A stretch of 38,135 nucleotides of DNA, taken from the NCBI GenBank assembly GCA_002087915.1, contig LWDP01000012.1, positions 1-38,135 of the forward strand. The letters are read 5' to 3'. Below are positions 1-8,569 of this stretch, piece by piece. The notes beneath the pieces are model-generated. The model searched no databases, had not been told where the DNA came from, and worked only from the letters and a program-made list of their open reading frames with translations. The stretch is from Enterospora canceri. Taxonomy: Eukaryota; Microsporidia; Enterocytozoonidae. The number at the start of each line of letters is the position of its first letter. Within the stretch, counting starts at the first letter, position 1. The position numbers and the translations under genes are program-made.

Positions 1-315
1 AAAATGTGCGCAGACGGTCAATTATTTTCATAACGACCTTCCTGTTAAGGTTCACCTCGGTCATGATCTGCACTTGAGTGTTGTTATTAAACCATTTACA
101 GCACACCTTAATGATTATCCACTACAATCATGGTTGTAGCACCTGAACGCCATTCCATCTTTGTTGCGGGTGTATGGCTTGCATACCATGTCAACAGAGC
201 ACGTTGGACATGCAACCACTCGCTTCAACACTCCTCTAACTCTGAGGAACTCCACGAGACCCGCAACAGGTCCGTTCATCACAGGTTCCAGCACATTCTG
301 GCAGTAGTGAGACAT
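1..315 (-). pseudogene. Merlin/IS1016-type transposase relic, N-terminal part
   Basis: A 66-codon frame (315 down to 115) ends in a four-cysteine zinc ribbon: CPTC, then an Arg/Asn-rich spacer with a KDGMAFRC turn, then a last Cys in NHDC. This resembles the N-terminus of Merlin (IS1016/IS1595-like) transposases, where a zinc ribbon with a 'dG..wRC' turn precedes a helix-turn-helix. After the TAA at 115-117 a second frame, shifted by one or two bases, stays open to the window edge and contains KWFNNNTQVQIM and LNRKVVMKIIDRLR. These look like the Merlin linker and helix-turn-helix. The gene is therefore broken by a frameshift and runs off the left edge, so its DDE domain is not visible. Merlin elements are known from several microsporidia. 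Family is inferred from motif order only. Confidence 0.5.
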
Positions 316-740
316 ACGTGATAAAATTAACCCCTGAAAAATTTTACCTTAAAAACCATTTTTTTCTATCTTGGAAAATACTACAAACACAACCCCAGTG
401 TTGCTTATTTTCTCACATCTGAAGAAGGTCATGATTCAGTAAAGTATATCGGGTAAACACATAGTTTTAATCCATCTTCTTTATATCCACTTAACCAAAC
501 ACGGTATATAATGCAAATATTACCATAACGGTTTTCTCAAATTTCAATAATCCAATATCATTACTAGGTTAGATGTAACATACTCAGTTATATCAACACA
601 TTCCACAACCATCTTCTTTCCAATAACATATGTATCATCTATTTTTGTTGTTCTCACTCATTCTTCTAAATCAGGGTTATGTTATTTTATGCACAGTGTT
701 TATTTACTATTGCTTTAAATAAATTCAAAATAAATAACCC
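316..740. other. AT-rich intergenic stretch
   Basis: No open frame with coding character is seen on either strand, and no tRNA-like or long inverted repeat stands out. The right end carries the AT-rich leader of the next gene, with CCC directly before its ATG at 741. Confidence 0.5.
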
Positions 741-1571
741 ATGGTTAAGGAACTACCACCGCGCAAGCACAACAAGATCGTGACATGGGCCGATCCGATT
801 GCTGAGACCAGGTTGTTTGTGAAAGAACCGTCATCTGAAGACATGCGTGACATACCCGAGGACAGCGAGTATTATGCATATGATGACAGTGAGGAATATG
901 ACACAGATGACGTGTTAGAAAATGGAGGGATAAACCAGGGTTCAGGGGTGGCCCAGGTTACTAAGGAAATTGTTCATGAAGAAGAGGAGCAGAAGGATCC
1001 AGAAACAACTGAGATCGTAGAACAGCTAAAGCAGAATCAAAGTATTGATCAGGTTCAGGAGATAGAACAGGTTTTTACTGAAAGCAATACTATACTCTAT
1101 GATCTCATAAGTAGCAGAGCTCAACTCAAAGATCTCGAACAGAACCTTGAAGAGACCAAAAAGAGTCTCAGAACGGTATTTGTTGCTCATGATGAACTAA
1201 AAGCAGATATTGATAGGAAGAACATGCTGCTGAAAGAGTGTACTGCAGAATCAGAGAGAAACAGGCTGATGCACGTGAAAGCATATGAAACAGTATCTGA
1301 ACTTACGAAATACATTCAGGTGAGAGAGCTGGCCAAAACCGAGGACAGGGTGAATCCCGGCATGTCAAATGAGCCAGTGACTCCTCCTAAGAAAAGTATG
1401 TCAGAAAGAACAAAAAAGAAGATCAAATATTACATCACAAAGGCGATTAAGAAATGTGGTACAAAACCAGTTCGTGTTACCATTCATAGGCGAAATAAGG
1501 CGCCTTGTGTGCTGATGCTAACACGAAATGAAGAAAACAAGATACAAACGCAGGTGATACAAACATGTTGA
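741..1571 (+). CDS. Acidic coiled-coil protein, unknown function
   Basis: A 276-residue protein that I do not recognise. Residues about 30-100 are strongly acidic (EDSEYYAYDDSEEYDTDD), with many Glu and Gln after that. Residues about 100-200 have heptad-like Leu/Ile spacing (LKDLEQNLEETKKSLR) that predicts a coiled coil. The last 75 residues are basic (SERTKKKIKYYITKAIKK) and end in a short beta-rich-looking segment. There is no signal peptide or membrane span. The start is supported by CCC immediately before the ATG. A charge-polarised coiled-coil protein of this kind could be a scaffold or nucleic-acid associated factor, but nothing in the sequence decides it. It is probably lineage-specific. 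The frame is real by length and composition; the function is open. Confidence 0.7.
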   Translation: MVKELPPRKHNKIVTWADPIAETRLFVKEPSSEDMRDIPEDSEYYAYDDSEEYDTDDVLENGGINQGSGVAQVTKEIVHEEEEQKDPETTEIVEQLKQNQSIDQVQEIEQVFTESNTILYDLISSRAQLKDLEQNLEETKKSLRTVFVAHDELKADIDRKNMLLKECTAESERNRLMHVKAYETVSELTKYIQVRELAKTEDRVNPGMSNEPVTPPKKSMSERTKKKIKYYITKAIKKCGTKPVRVTIHRRNKAPCVLMLTRNEENKIQTQVIQTC

Positions 1572-1709
1572 ACATATTGATCACATCCCCAAATACCCCA
1601 ACACCCCTCTATTCCATTAAACTGTCCAGATTTATCTAAAATATTTTGATTATTTCTCCAATATCAGTTGAATATCTACTCAACTTCCTGAATTTTTACC
1701 ACAGACATA

Positions 1710-1846
1710 ATGTCGTTAAATAACCGAGCTAAAGAAGATTGAACGATGGGCACTCATCAGCTGAGGCACGAGATGAACCGCAAAGTGAAGCCCCGGTAGA
1801 GACTCCTGAGCCACAGGCCGAGGAGTCAAAACCTAAGGACGACTAA
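1710..1846 (+). pseudogene. Decayed short acidic ORF
   Basis: An ATG at 1710 opens 10 codons (MSLNNRAKED) to a TGA at 1740. A different frame, open from 1733 to the TAA at 1844, then reads as a Glu/Pro/Ser-rich, PEST-like tail (PVETPEPQAEESKPKDD). The two pieces look like one small acidic protein split by a single-base change. The composition is protein-like compared with the AT-rich flanks. It may be the remnant of a short gene or of the tail of a larger one. Neither piece alone is a convincing gene. Confidence 0.3.
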
Positions 1847-1978
1847 TCAGAAGCCGTATTGGAAATGAGGGCTTCGCAACCATACCTGAATTATGCCAAA
1901 TATAGATACTAAATCATCTCTATTCATATAAATACTAGTAGAATACCATATTTTGCAGCAAACCTGTTTATTAATTCC

Positions 1979-4354
1979 CTAGCATGAACATACTTCACAC
2001 TTTGGTTCTTCATTTTCATCGTCTTCCGTTTGCTGATTCTTCATTGAGCTGAGTGTCTTAATGATCAGTTCCTTGTTAACCGTGAACTTAATTGCACTTG
2101 CAACTGGACATGTCCTCAGATAGTACATTCCTGTCTTCAATCCCAACTTCCATCCATAAAAGTGCATTGAGCTCAATACGCCGTACGTAGGCTGCTTCAC
2201 AAACAGATTCAGTGACTGTGACTGATCAATAAATGCCTGCCTGTCATTCGCCATGCTCAACACGTTCTTCATTTTCATCTCCCAGAATGTCTTGTAAATC
2301 TGCTTAATGTTGTCTGGAATCACTGGAATATGCTGAATGGACCCGTCGTATTCGATGATCAGCTGCCTCATCTCATTCGACCACAAATTCAGCCTCTTCA
2401 GGTCTTCAACCAGAAACTTGTTCACAATTTGGAATTCTCCTGCAAATGTCCTCCTGGTGAAGATGTTCGACTGAATTGGCTCAATGCACTCGCTGTTTCC
2501 AGCCACCTGTGCTGTGCCTGCTGTTGGCATACAGGCGGTAGTTAGTGAGTTTCTGACTCCAAACTGCCTTATTTTGGCACGCAATCCTTCCCAGTCCCAC
2601 ATGCCTGAAACCAGTTCCCCCACATTTCGCCTACCATTTGCGTAAACCTCAAAATGGAATATTCCTTTTGAATACATTGATCCATTAAAACACGGATAGA
2701 CGCCCTTTACCTGTGCTAGCTCACACGATGTCTCCATTGCAGCGTAATAGATTGTCTCGAATATCATCTTGTTCAGTTTGACTGCCTCTTCTGACTCAAA
2801 TGCGTATCTCATCATCATGAACGTGTCTGCCAGTCCCTGTACGCCAATTCCAAGTGGCCTAGTCTTGTTGTTTGATGCCTGTGCTTCATTTGTTGGAAAC
2901 TCAAACGTGTCAATCATCGTATCCATGTTCACCACCACCTTCTTAACAACTTGTCGCAGCAAATTGAAGTCGAAGTACTTCACGCCACCAGAAGACGCCT
3001 TGACGTATTTTGGTAGGCAGATTGAAGCCAAATTGCATACAGCAGTTATCTCTGAGTCTGTATACTCCACTATTTCTGCACATAAATTAGATGTCTTAAT
3101 TGTTCCCATGTTATTCTGGTTACAATTCCTGTTACAGGAGTCCTTGTAGACCATGTAGGGAGTTCCTGTCTCAATCTGGGCACATAGAATCTCTTTCCAC
3201 AGCTTCTGGGCTGGAATGACGTCCCTGTCTACTGTTTTCTCATAATGCTCGTATAGCTGCCTGAATTCATCACCATAGACGTTGTCAAGCCCCTTTGCGA
3301 CATTTGGATCAAAGAGCGACCACATCTCCCCCTTCTCGACTCTCTCCATGAACAGGTCTCCAACCCATAGGGCAGTAAAGGAGTCTCTAGCTCGATACTC
3401 CTCAGTCCCCGTATTCTTCCTCAAATCCAGAAACCCCTGAATGTCCTTGTGCCACGGTTCCAAATAGAATGCGGCTGTAGCGCACCTGCGTGCCCCACCC
3501 TGATTGATGTACTTCATGGAATCATTGATCAATTTGATTATTGGAATAATTCCCTTTGATACGCCACCAGTCGTCACAAGTGGACTGTTGTTGCTTCGTA
3601 GGTTGCTCAAATGGATTCCAATTCCGCCTGACAGCTTGCTGTAGATCGCAGACTCCTTGATTGTCTCGAATATCCCCAGAATCGTGTCCTCTTTCATTGC
3701 CACCAGAAAGCAGGAAGCCAACTGGTTCTTTTTGAAGCACGAATTGTAGAGAGTTGGGGTAGCATGCGTATAGTGCTGTGAACTGATGAGCCTGTACGTC
3801 TCCTCTACCATCTGGTGGTTGTCTCTGTGTATCTGTATTGCCACACGCATGTACATGTCCTGTGGGCTCTCGACTGTCTCGCCATTCACCTTGATCAAAT
3901 ACGACTTGATCAGTGAGACCAGTCCGAAGTAGTCGAAGTTGTAGTCTCTGCCGTAGTCGACCATTGAGTCATACGCCTCCCTCTTCTCCATCACCATTGA
4001 ATATATCGACTCATTCAGAATTCCCTTTTCCTGCTGTATTTTCTCAAATTTTTCACTCAGGTTTCCTCTGGTTATCTGGTGCAAATATTTCACCAGAATC
4101 ACTGATGCAAGTTTGTTGTAGTTTGGGCTGAGAGTGATCATCGATGCTGCGACCTCGCTGCAGTACCAGGCCATCTCCCTCTCTGTCATCCCCACGGCCA
4201 GCCCACTCTCGACCCTGCTGAAATACGCCTCCAGGTCGACTAGCTTTACACCGAACTCCTCCACGTACCCTCTGATTGGTCCCACATAGTTCATTCTGGT
4301 AATTGCTGTCATAATAGGGTGAAAAATATCACTTATTATACCACAATAATCCAT
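1979..4354 (-). CDS. RNR1: Ribonucleotide reductase large subunit (class Ia)
   Basis: 791 residues. It catalyses reduction of ribonucleoside diphosphates to deoxyribonucleotides, working with the small subunit, which is not in this window. Visible signatures: the substrate-site Cys in ASCFL, the radical-site block NLCAEI with Asn, Cys and Glu, the partner Cys in CNLASICLP, and a C-terminal redox tail CEVCSC. The length is close to the eukaryotic norm of about 790-890. The N-terminus lacks the VIKRDG-type opening of the ATP-cone; homology begins near ITRMNYVGP. An in-frame TGA lies 12 nt before the ATG, so a longer start is excluded. The gene is divergent from alpha-tubulin across 115 bp. Confidence 0.95.
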   Translation of the reverse strand: MDYCGIISDIFHPIMTAITRMNYVGPIRGYVEEFGVKLVDLEAYFSRVESGLAVGMTEREMAWYCSEVAASMITLSPNYNKLASVILVKYLHQITRGNLSEKFEKIQQEKGILNESIYSMVMEKREAYDSMVDYGRDYNFDYFGLVSLIKSYLIKVNGETVESPQDMYMRVAIQIHRDNHQMVEETYRLISSQHYTHATPTLYNSCFKKNQLASCFLVAMKEDTILGIFETIKESAIYSKLSGGIGIHLSNLRSNNSPLVTTGGVSKGIIPIIKLINDSMKYINQGGARRCATAAFYLEPWHKDIQGFLDLRKNTGTEEYRARDSFTALWVGDLFMERVEKGEMWSLFDPNVAKGLDNVYGDEFRQLYEHYEKTVDRDVIPAQKLWKEILCAQIETGTPYMVYKDSCNRNCNQNNMGTIKTSNLCAEIVEYTDSEITAVCNLASICLPKYVKASSGGVKYFDFNLLRQVVKKVVVNMDTMIDTFEFPTNEAQASNNKTRPLGIGVQGLADTFMMMRYAFESEEAVKLNKMIFETIYYAAMETSCELAQVKGVYPCFNGSMYSKGIFHFEVYANGRRNVGELVSGMWDWEGLRAKIRQFGVRNSLTTACMPTAGTAQVAGNSECIEPIQSNIFTRRTFAGEFQIVNKFLVEDLKRLNLWSNEMRQLIIEYDGSIQHIPVIPDNIKQIYKTFWEMKMKNVLSMANDRQAFIDQSQSLNLFVKQPTYGVLSSMHFYGWKLGLKTGMYYLRTCPVASAIKFTVNKELIIKTLSSMKNQQTEDDENEEPKCEVCSC

Positions 4355-4469
4355 TTCACCATTTCATTCCATTCTACCCTATTCTACCCTATTTCACCCA
4401 TATTATATTTATAGTGGATATCAGCCTACTCATTACGGTGAATAATTAGTGTGAATATTTTTCACCCCA
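4355..4469. promoter_or_regulatory. Divergent promoter region of RNR1 and alpha-tubulin
   Basis: This 115-bp spacer serves two divergent genes. It contains a TATA-like run (TATTATATTTATAG, about 4400-4413) and a short tandem repeat of ATTCTACCCT units (about 4370-4390) followed by TTTCACCC. On the tubulin side CACCCCA directly precedes the ATG. On the RNR1 side the repeat reads as GGGT-containing units. The shared C/G triplets fit the CCC/GGG-like start signal of microsporidian genes. Confidence 0.5.
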
Positions 4470-5774
4470 ATGAGAGAAATTGTTTCAATCCACATTGGTC
4501 AAGCTGGAATCCAAATTGGAAATGCCTGCTGGGAGCTGTACTGCAGAGAACACGGAATCAACCCAGATGGAACACCTTCTGAATCATTTGTCGACGACGA
4601 GAGCTGCCAGTCCTTCTTCTACAGGACGTCAGCAAACAAGTTTGTTCCTAGATCGGTTATGGTCGACTTGGAACCAGGGGTTGTGGCAGAAGTAGAAAGA
4701 GGCGAATACGCCCAGCTGTTCCACCCCGACTCGCTGATTGCTGGGAAGGAGGACGCGGCCAACAACTACGCCCGTGGCCACTACACGGCTGGGCAGGAGA
4801 TGCTTGAGCCCGCTCTCAACGCCATTCGAAAGATCGTGGACCAGTGCAACGGGCTCCAGGGCTTCCTGATCTTCCACTCCTTCGGAGGCGGAACTGGATC
4901 TGGTTTCGGGGCACTGCTGATGGCCGAGCTCTCCAAGGAGTTCGGAAAGAAGTCGAAATTGGAGTTCTCTGTTTATCCAGCACCAAAAATAGCATCTGCG
5001 GTGGTGGAGCCGTACAACTCGATTCTGACCACCCATGCGACGATGGAGCACTCCGACTGCTCGTTCATGGTCGACAACGAGGCCATCTACGACATCTGCA
5101 AGCGCCTTGGGATCGAGAGGCCGCAATACGCCCACATCAACCACGTTGTGGCGCAGGTTGTCTCGAGCATCACGGCCTCGCTCCGATTCCAGGGCGAGCT
5201 GAACGTGGACCTGACCGAGTTTCAGACGAATTTGGTTCCATTCCCACGAATCCACTTTCCGCTGATTTCGTACAGTCCGATGATTGCGGCAAACAAGGCA
5301 GGCCACGAGCGACTCAGCGTCAGAGACCTCACGTTCAACTGCTTCGAGTCGCACACCCAAATGGTGAAGTGCGACACGAAGAGGGGGAAGTACATCGCAT
5401 GCTGCATGCTGTTCAGGGGAGACGTGACGACGAAGGAGGCAAATCAGGCCACGGCTGAGGTCAGAACCAAAAAGGCCTCTCATTTCGTGGAGTGGTGCCC
5501 AACTGGATTCAAAATTGGTCTGAACCAGAAGAAGCCGACTGTTCTGCCTGATTCGCCAATGGCTGGGGTGAGCAGGGCTGTTTGCGCCCTCTCAAACACC
5601 ACCGCAATTGCAGAGGCGTGGTCCAGGCTCAACAACAAGTTCGATTTGATGTTTGGAAGAAGGGCATTCGTCCACTGGTACGTGGGTGAGGGAATGGAAG
5701 AAGGCGAGTTTAGCGAAGCAAGAGAGGACATGGCATTGCTTGAGGACGAGTACAAGCACATCATCAGTCTGTGA
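4470..5774 (+). CDS. TUB1: Alpha-tubulin
   Basis: 434 residues. It forms alpha/beta heterodimers that build spindle microtubules. It shows the N-terminal [22 protein letters not shown], the GTP-binding glycine loop GGGTGSGFG, and the catalytic-Glu block [13 protein letters not shown] that marks alpha- rather than beta-tubulin. Two departures from canonical alpha-tubulin are visible. The loop around residue 40 is shortened ([12 protein letters not shown]), with no lysine at the usual acetylation site. The C-terminus ends EYKHIISL, without the long acidic tail and terminal EEY. The start is supported by CCCCA-ATG. Base use is richer in G+C than the flanking accessory genes, consistent with high expression. 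Confidence 0.97.
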   Translation: MREIVSIHIGQAGIQIGNACWELYCREHGINPDGTPSESFVDDESCQSFFYRTSANKFVPRSVMVDLEPGVVAEVERGEYAQLFHPDSLIAGKEDAANNYARGHYTAGQEMLEPALNAIRKIVDQCNGLQGFLIFHSFGGGTGSGFGALLMAELSKEFGKKSKLEFSVYPAPKIASAVVEPYNSILTTHATMEHSDCSFMVDNEAIYDICKRLGIERPQYAHINHVVAQVVSSITASLRFQGELNVDLTEFQTNLVPFPRIHFPLISYSPMIAANKAGHERLSVRDLTFNCFESHTQMVKCDTKRGKYIACCMLFRGDVTTKEANQATAEVRTKKASHFVEWCPTGFKIGLNQKKPTVLPDSPMAGVSRAVCALSNTTAIAEAWSRLNNKFDLMFGRRAFVHWYVGEGMEEGEFSEAREDMALLEDEYKHIISL

Positions 5775-5804
5775 ACATCAATAAATATTTGGTAGTAATG
5801 ACCT

Positions 5805-6350
5805 ATGGAAAAGTATAGTGAATTTAATGATCCATATACGGGAATAAACCCATTTCTGAGACCAAGGTGTGTCAGAATTGGAATGGGGGTGCTGATTAGG
5901 GCATTGGTTGTGCTACCAGTCTACATTCTGTATAGGCTGGGACTGGTTTCAGTACGAAGAATAATAACAGTAGAAGAAAAGAGGAGGATTCCACTCTACA
6001 AGAAGATATACGCAAATAGTGTAGGGGAATTCGATGAAGAGATTATCAGGAGCAGCTGTGACGTACGGGGGACACTGCTGTTTCCAGAGGGAGCAACAAC
6101 AAACAACAGGTGCATTCTGAGCTATGGGGATGAGAAGTGCGACTACGTGGTGGGATTGAGGTATAGTCCAGAATGCATATATTCTGGTGGAAGCAGATTG
6201 ACGTGGTTGATCAGGTTTCTGGGCTCAAGAAGGAGAGTGGTGGTGGATTGTGAGAGGGGAAGTAATTTGGAAAGAGTAACAGGGCTGAAGCAGGTCAAGT
6301 TGACGCAAAAGGATAAGGAAAAATTCATTAAAAAGACCCTTAGGGAATGA
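5805..6350 (+). CDS. Lysophospholipid acyltransferase-like membrane protein (PlsC family), shortened
   Basis: 181 residues. The N-terminus has DPYTGINPFLRP, like the opening of LPCAT/LPEAT-type acyltransferases, then a hydrophobic segment (about residues 26-46) that is probably a membrane anchor. FPEGATTNNRCIL near residue 93 matches acyltransferase motif III, which binds the glycerol-phosphate substrate. The catalytic HxxxxD motif, normally about 70 residues upstream of FPEG, is not seen, because only about 47 residues separate it from the membrane segment. The protein may be inactive, divergent or trimmed. It would act in phospholipid remodelling in the ER. The stop overlaps the next ATG by 4 bp (ATGA), so the two genes are tightly coupled. 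Confidence 0.55.
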   Translation: MEKYSEFNDPYTGINPFLRPRCVRIGMGVLIRALVVLPVYILYRLGLVSVRRIITVEEKRRIPLYKKIYANSVGEFDEEIIRSSCDVRGTLLFPEGATTNNRCILSYGDEKCDYVVGLRYSPECIYSGGSRLTWLIRFLGSRRRVVVDCERGSNLERVTGLKQVKLTQKDKEKFIKKTLRE

Positions 6351-6971
6351 TAGGGGTATTTATAATGGTTTTATGTGTTATACGATATACAGCAGTGTTA
6401 TTTCATAAGGAAATACGAATTAATAGGAGTTCAGTATTGCTCATAGCACATCCAGATGATGAATCGATGTTCTTTACGCCATTTTTGAGTCACCATAAGC
6501 CAGTTATTCTGTGTTTATCAGGTAAAAAGAGAACAGGAATTGAGGAGTCTGTGTAAAGAGAGGGGATTGAAAGTGGTATTTGGTGACTTCGTGGATGGAG
6601 ATGCGTGGGATGTCAGGAGAATATCGCTATTGCTACTGGAAACAATAAAAGAGTGTAGTAGTGGAGGATGCACCATCATTACATTTGATGGAAAGGGCGT
6701 GAGTGGCCATAAGAATCACGTACATTGCTACCTGGCTGCTAAACACGTCCAGAAGTCACTGAACACCAAAGGAGTCTCCTTCTTCTACCTGAAATCAGTC
6801 TCACTTCTTGAAAAGTATCTGATTTATTTTTCAATACCTAATTTTGTTAATTTGAGTATGCAGACTGGGTTATCAAACATGAATCATCACGAGTCTCAGC
6901 TGAAATGGTACAGATACATTTGGATATTCGCATCCAACTACATGATATACAACACATTCACTACTCAGTGA
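6347..6971 (+). pseudogene. GPI12: GlcNAc-PI de-N-acetylase (PIG-L), one apparent frameshift
   Basis: PIG-L removes acetate from GlcNAc-phosphatidylinositol on the ER face, the second step of GPI-anchor synthesis. The first frame (6347-6556) has a membrane segment, then the metal-binding AHPDDESMFF, then LCLSG. The second frame (open through about 6525-6971) continues with QELRSLCKERGLKVV, the TFDGKGVSGHKNH motif with its second metal-binding His pair, and the C-terminal part. The switch is by one base, inside a run of five A at 6524-6528, exactly where the family sequence should run on. Every catalytic motif survives. This could be a sequencing error in a homopolymer, a young pseudogene, or slippage during expression. 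The gene overlaps the acyltransferase by 4 bp and, tail to tail, the ABC gene by 11 bp. Confidence 0.8.
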
Positions 6972-8244
6972 TGACAGAGTTGTAGTTATCAAAGACATTG
7001 GTGAGTCTCAGGTGGTATTTTGGGTCTATTCCCGTAAATGGCCTATGCAAAATGTACACTTTTGCCTTTGTTAGGAGTGTTCTGAATATGGCCACTGTCT
7101 TTCTCTGGCCGTAACTCAGTCGCTCTGGTTTCATCCTGTATATTTCATCAATTGATTTCAGGCCTAGAATTTCACAAAATAGGCCAGAAAATCCGTGAGT
7201 AGCGAGCTGCTTTCTGAACTGCTTCTTACAAGAGACGTTTCCATTGTTGTTCAAATTGTACGCTATTGATTTGTCATTTAGAAGTGTCTCAGTTGATAGC
7301 ACTGCCACCTCATTGTTGTACTGTTCATCTACGTCAATTTTGGCTGATTTGACCTGATTTGATAGACGACTTTTGCTATTGAATTCAGTTGGAATGAGTC
7401 TGAAATCACTTACTGCATCACTAACAACTGTTCCCAGTATTCCACAACAGATGAAGAATCCCACGTTGTCGCATATTGTATCAATTGTTGCAGTATTCTG
7501 ATCAATATTCATTCTTCTAAATGCCCTTAATATTTCAGCAGAATAAATCATTAATCTGTTGAAAAGAGTGTGGAATTCAGTCACAAGAATAAGTTGATGA
7601 TCGTATTCAGGCAAATCGAGATACTTTTTGGAGATGAATTCCCTTGAATTGTGAATTGTCAGGATGTTTCTGAGTCTCAATGCCTCCTGCAGGTGTTGAA
7701 CTTGACTCGCATTTGCTTCCACCTTCTTCTTTCTGAAATGGACTCTACATAAAACGAATAGGACACTTATGCACCAATATACGCCCAAAAGTGCTCCAAA
7801 TATCCATTTGTGTCTGATTAGTCTGAATATGCTCACGTACTGTCCCATTAGTATGCCTATTTTGAATCTGTTTCGAATGAATTCGAGCGTAGCATTCGAT
7901 TGGACTCTGAAATGGTGGATGTTCTCGTTTTTATCCGAATAAATTATACATTTTATGATCTCCCTGTAAACACTGTTTCTGATGCTGTGGATGAACAACT
8001 CAACAATCAGCTCAATCAGAATCAACATGGCCTCGTTACAGGCCAATGGCATTATAAAATATACAAACCATCTTTCTGTCTTTTTTGATAGAAATTCATC
8101 TCGAACATTCTCGAGTATTCTGCCTACGAACACGTAGACCAATTCAACTCCAATGATGAACAATATGAAACCAATGTTGCTGTGTGTGCTAAGAAGGAAT
8201 CTGAGGATGTTAATTGCTTTCTTGAAATTCTGTACCAGTTTCAT
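6961..8244 (-). CDS. Degenerate ABC half-transporter, Atm1/ABCB7-like
   Basis: 427 residues. The first 290 residues carry several hydrophobic spans (about 20-45, 60-85, 135-160) with charged loops, like an ABCB-type membrane domain. The C-terminal part has LSYGQRKTVAIFRTLL, a clear ABC signature helix (LSGGQ type), then VYILHRPFTGID where Walker B (ILDEPTS.D) should stand; its Asp and Glu are replaced by His and Arg. No Walker A (GxxGxGKS) is found. The stretch VLSTETLLNDKSIAYNL lines up with the post-Q-loop segment of Atm1, but without a clear Q-loop. The protein ends soon after the D-loop, without an H-loop. It therefore looks unable to hydrolyse ATP by itself. CCCC directly precedes the ATG. 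Known microsporidian Atm1 proteins export Fe-S precursors from mitosomes; whether this one does is unknown. Confidence 0.65.
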   Translation of the reverse strand: MKLVQNFKKAINILRFLLSTHSNIGFILFIIGVELVYVFVGRILENVRDEFLSKKTERWFVYFIMPLACNEAMLILIELIVELFIHSIRNSVYREIIKCIIYSDKNENIHHFRVQSNATLEFIRNRFKIGILMGQYVSIFRLIRHKWIFGALLGVYWCISVLFVLCRVHFRKKKVEANASQVQHLQEALRLRNILTIHNSREFISKKYLDLPEYDHQLILVTEFHTLFNRLMIYSAEILRAFRRMNIDQNTATIDTICDNVGFFICCGILGTVVSDAVSDFRLIPTEFNSKSRLSNQVKSAKIDVDEQYNNEVAVLSTETLLNDKSIAYNLNNNGNVSCKKQFRKQLATHGFSGLFCEILGLKSIDEIYRMKPERLSYGQRKTVAIFRTLLTKAKVYILHRPFTGIDPKYHLRLTNVFDNYNSVITE

Positions 8245-8274
8245 GGGGTGATTTAGTTTACTATTTTCATAGAC

Positions 8275-8520
8275 TCAAATGGTGACGATTGTCTCATTCT
8301 TGGTCTCAAATCTGCTCTTAATGTTCGAAATGAGGCTGCTTAGCCTGTCTCCAATGAATGTGAAGATGCGTGTGTTGTGCTCCTTGAGTCTGGTGAAATA
8401 TTTCAGTGCAGTCTGCTTGAATCGTGAATCTGCCTCAGGATAGTCCATCTTGTCCTCTACGACACCTTGGTCTGCGTCAATTGGTTCCATGGTCTCCTCT
8501 GCCTTCCTACCAAATAGCAT
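8275..8520 (-). CDS. Small hypothetical protein
   Basis: 81 residues from the first ATG (MLFGRKAEETMEPID). A further ATG ten codons in is also possible. I do not recognise it. The N-terminal third is acidic (DADQGVVEDKMD); the C-terminal half is amphipathic (TALKYFTRLKEHNTRIFTFIGDRLSSL) and could form a helix. No signal peptide, metal site or membrane span is present. It lies 31 bp upstream of the ABC gene and 50 bp downstream of the light-chain-like gene on the same strand. No CCC signal is seen at its start. Confidence 0.5.
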   Translation of the reverse strand: MLFGRKAEETMEPIDADQGVVEDKMDYPEADSRFKQTALKYFTRLKEHNTRIFTFIGDRLSSLISNIKSRFETKNETIVTI

Positions 8521-8569
8521 AAAACAAAATAAACAAACCAAATAATTTTGTAACGTGTTTTACTCCTTC

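Noticed and set aside
4844..5458. 204-codon plus-strand frame overlapping alpha-tubulin
   Set aside because: An alternate frame of tubulin with Arg/Gly/His-rich composition and no motif.
4629..5483. 284-codon minus-strand frame inside alpha-tubulin
   Set aside because: It is the antisense shadow of a highly expressed, G+C-richer gene; the residue composition (Arg, His, Leu, Val-rich) has no family match.
6521..6545. A spliceosomal intron beginning GGTAAAAAG in the GPI12 gene
   Set aside because: No branch or 3' site fits a short intron, and removing a single base in the A5 run restores the family sequence without loss.
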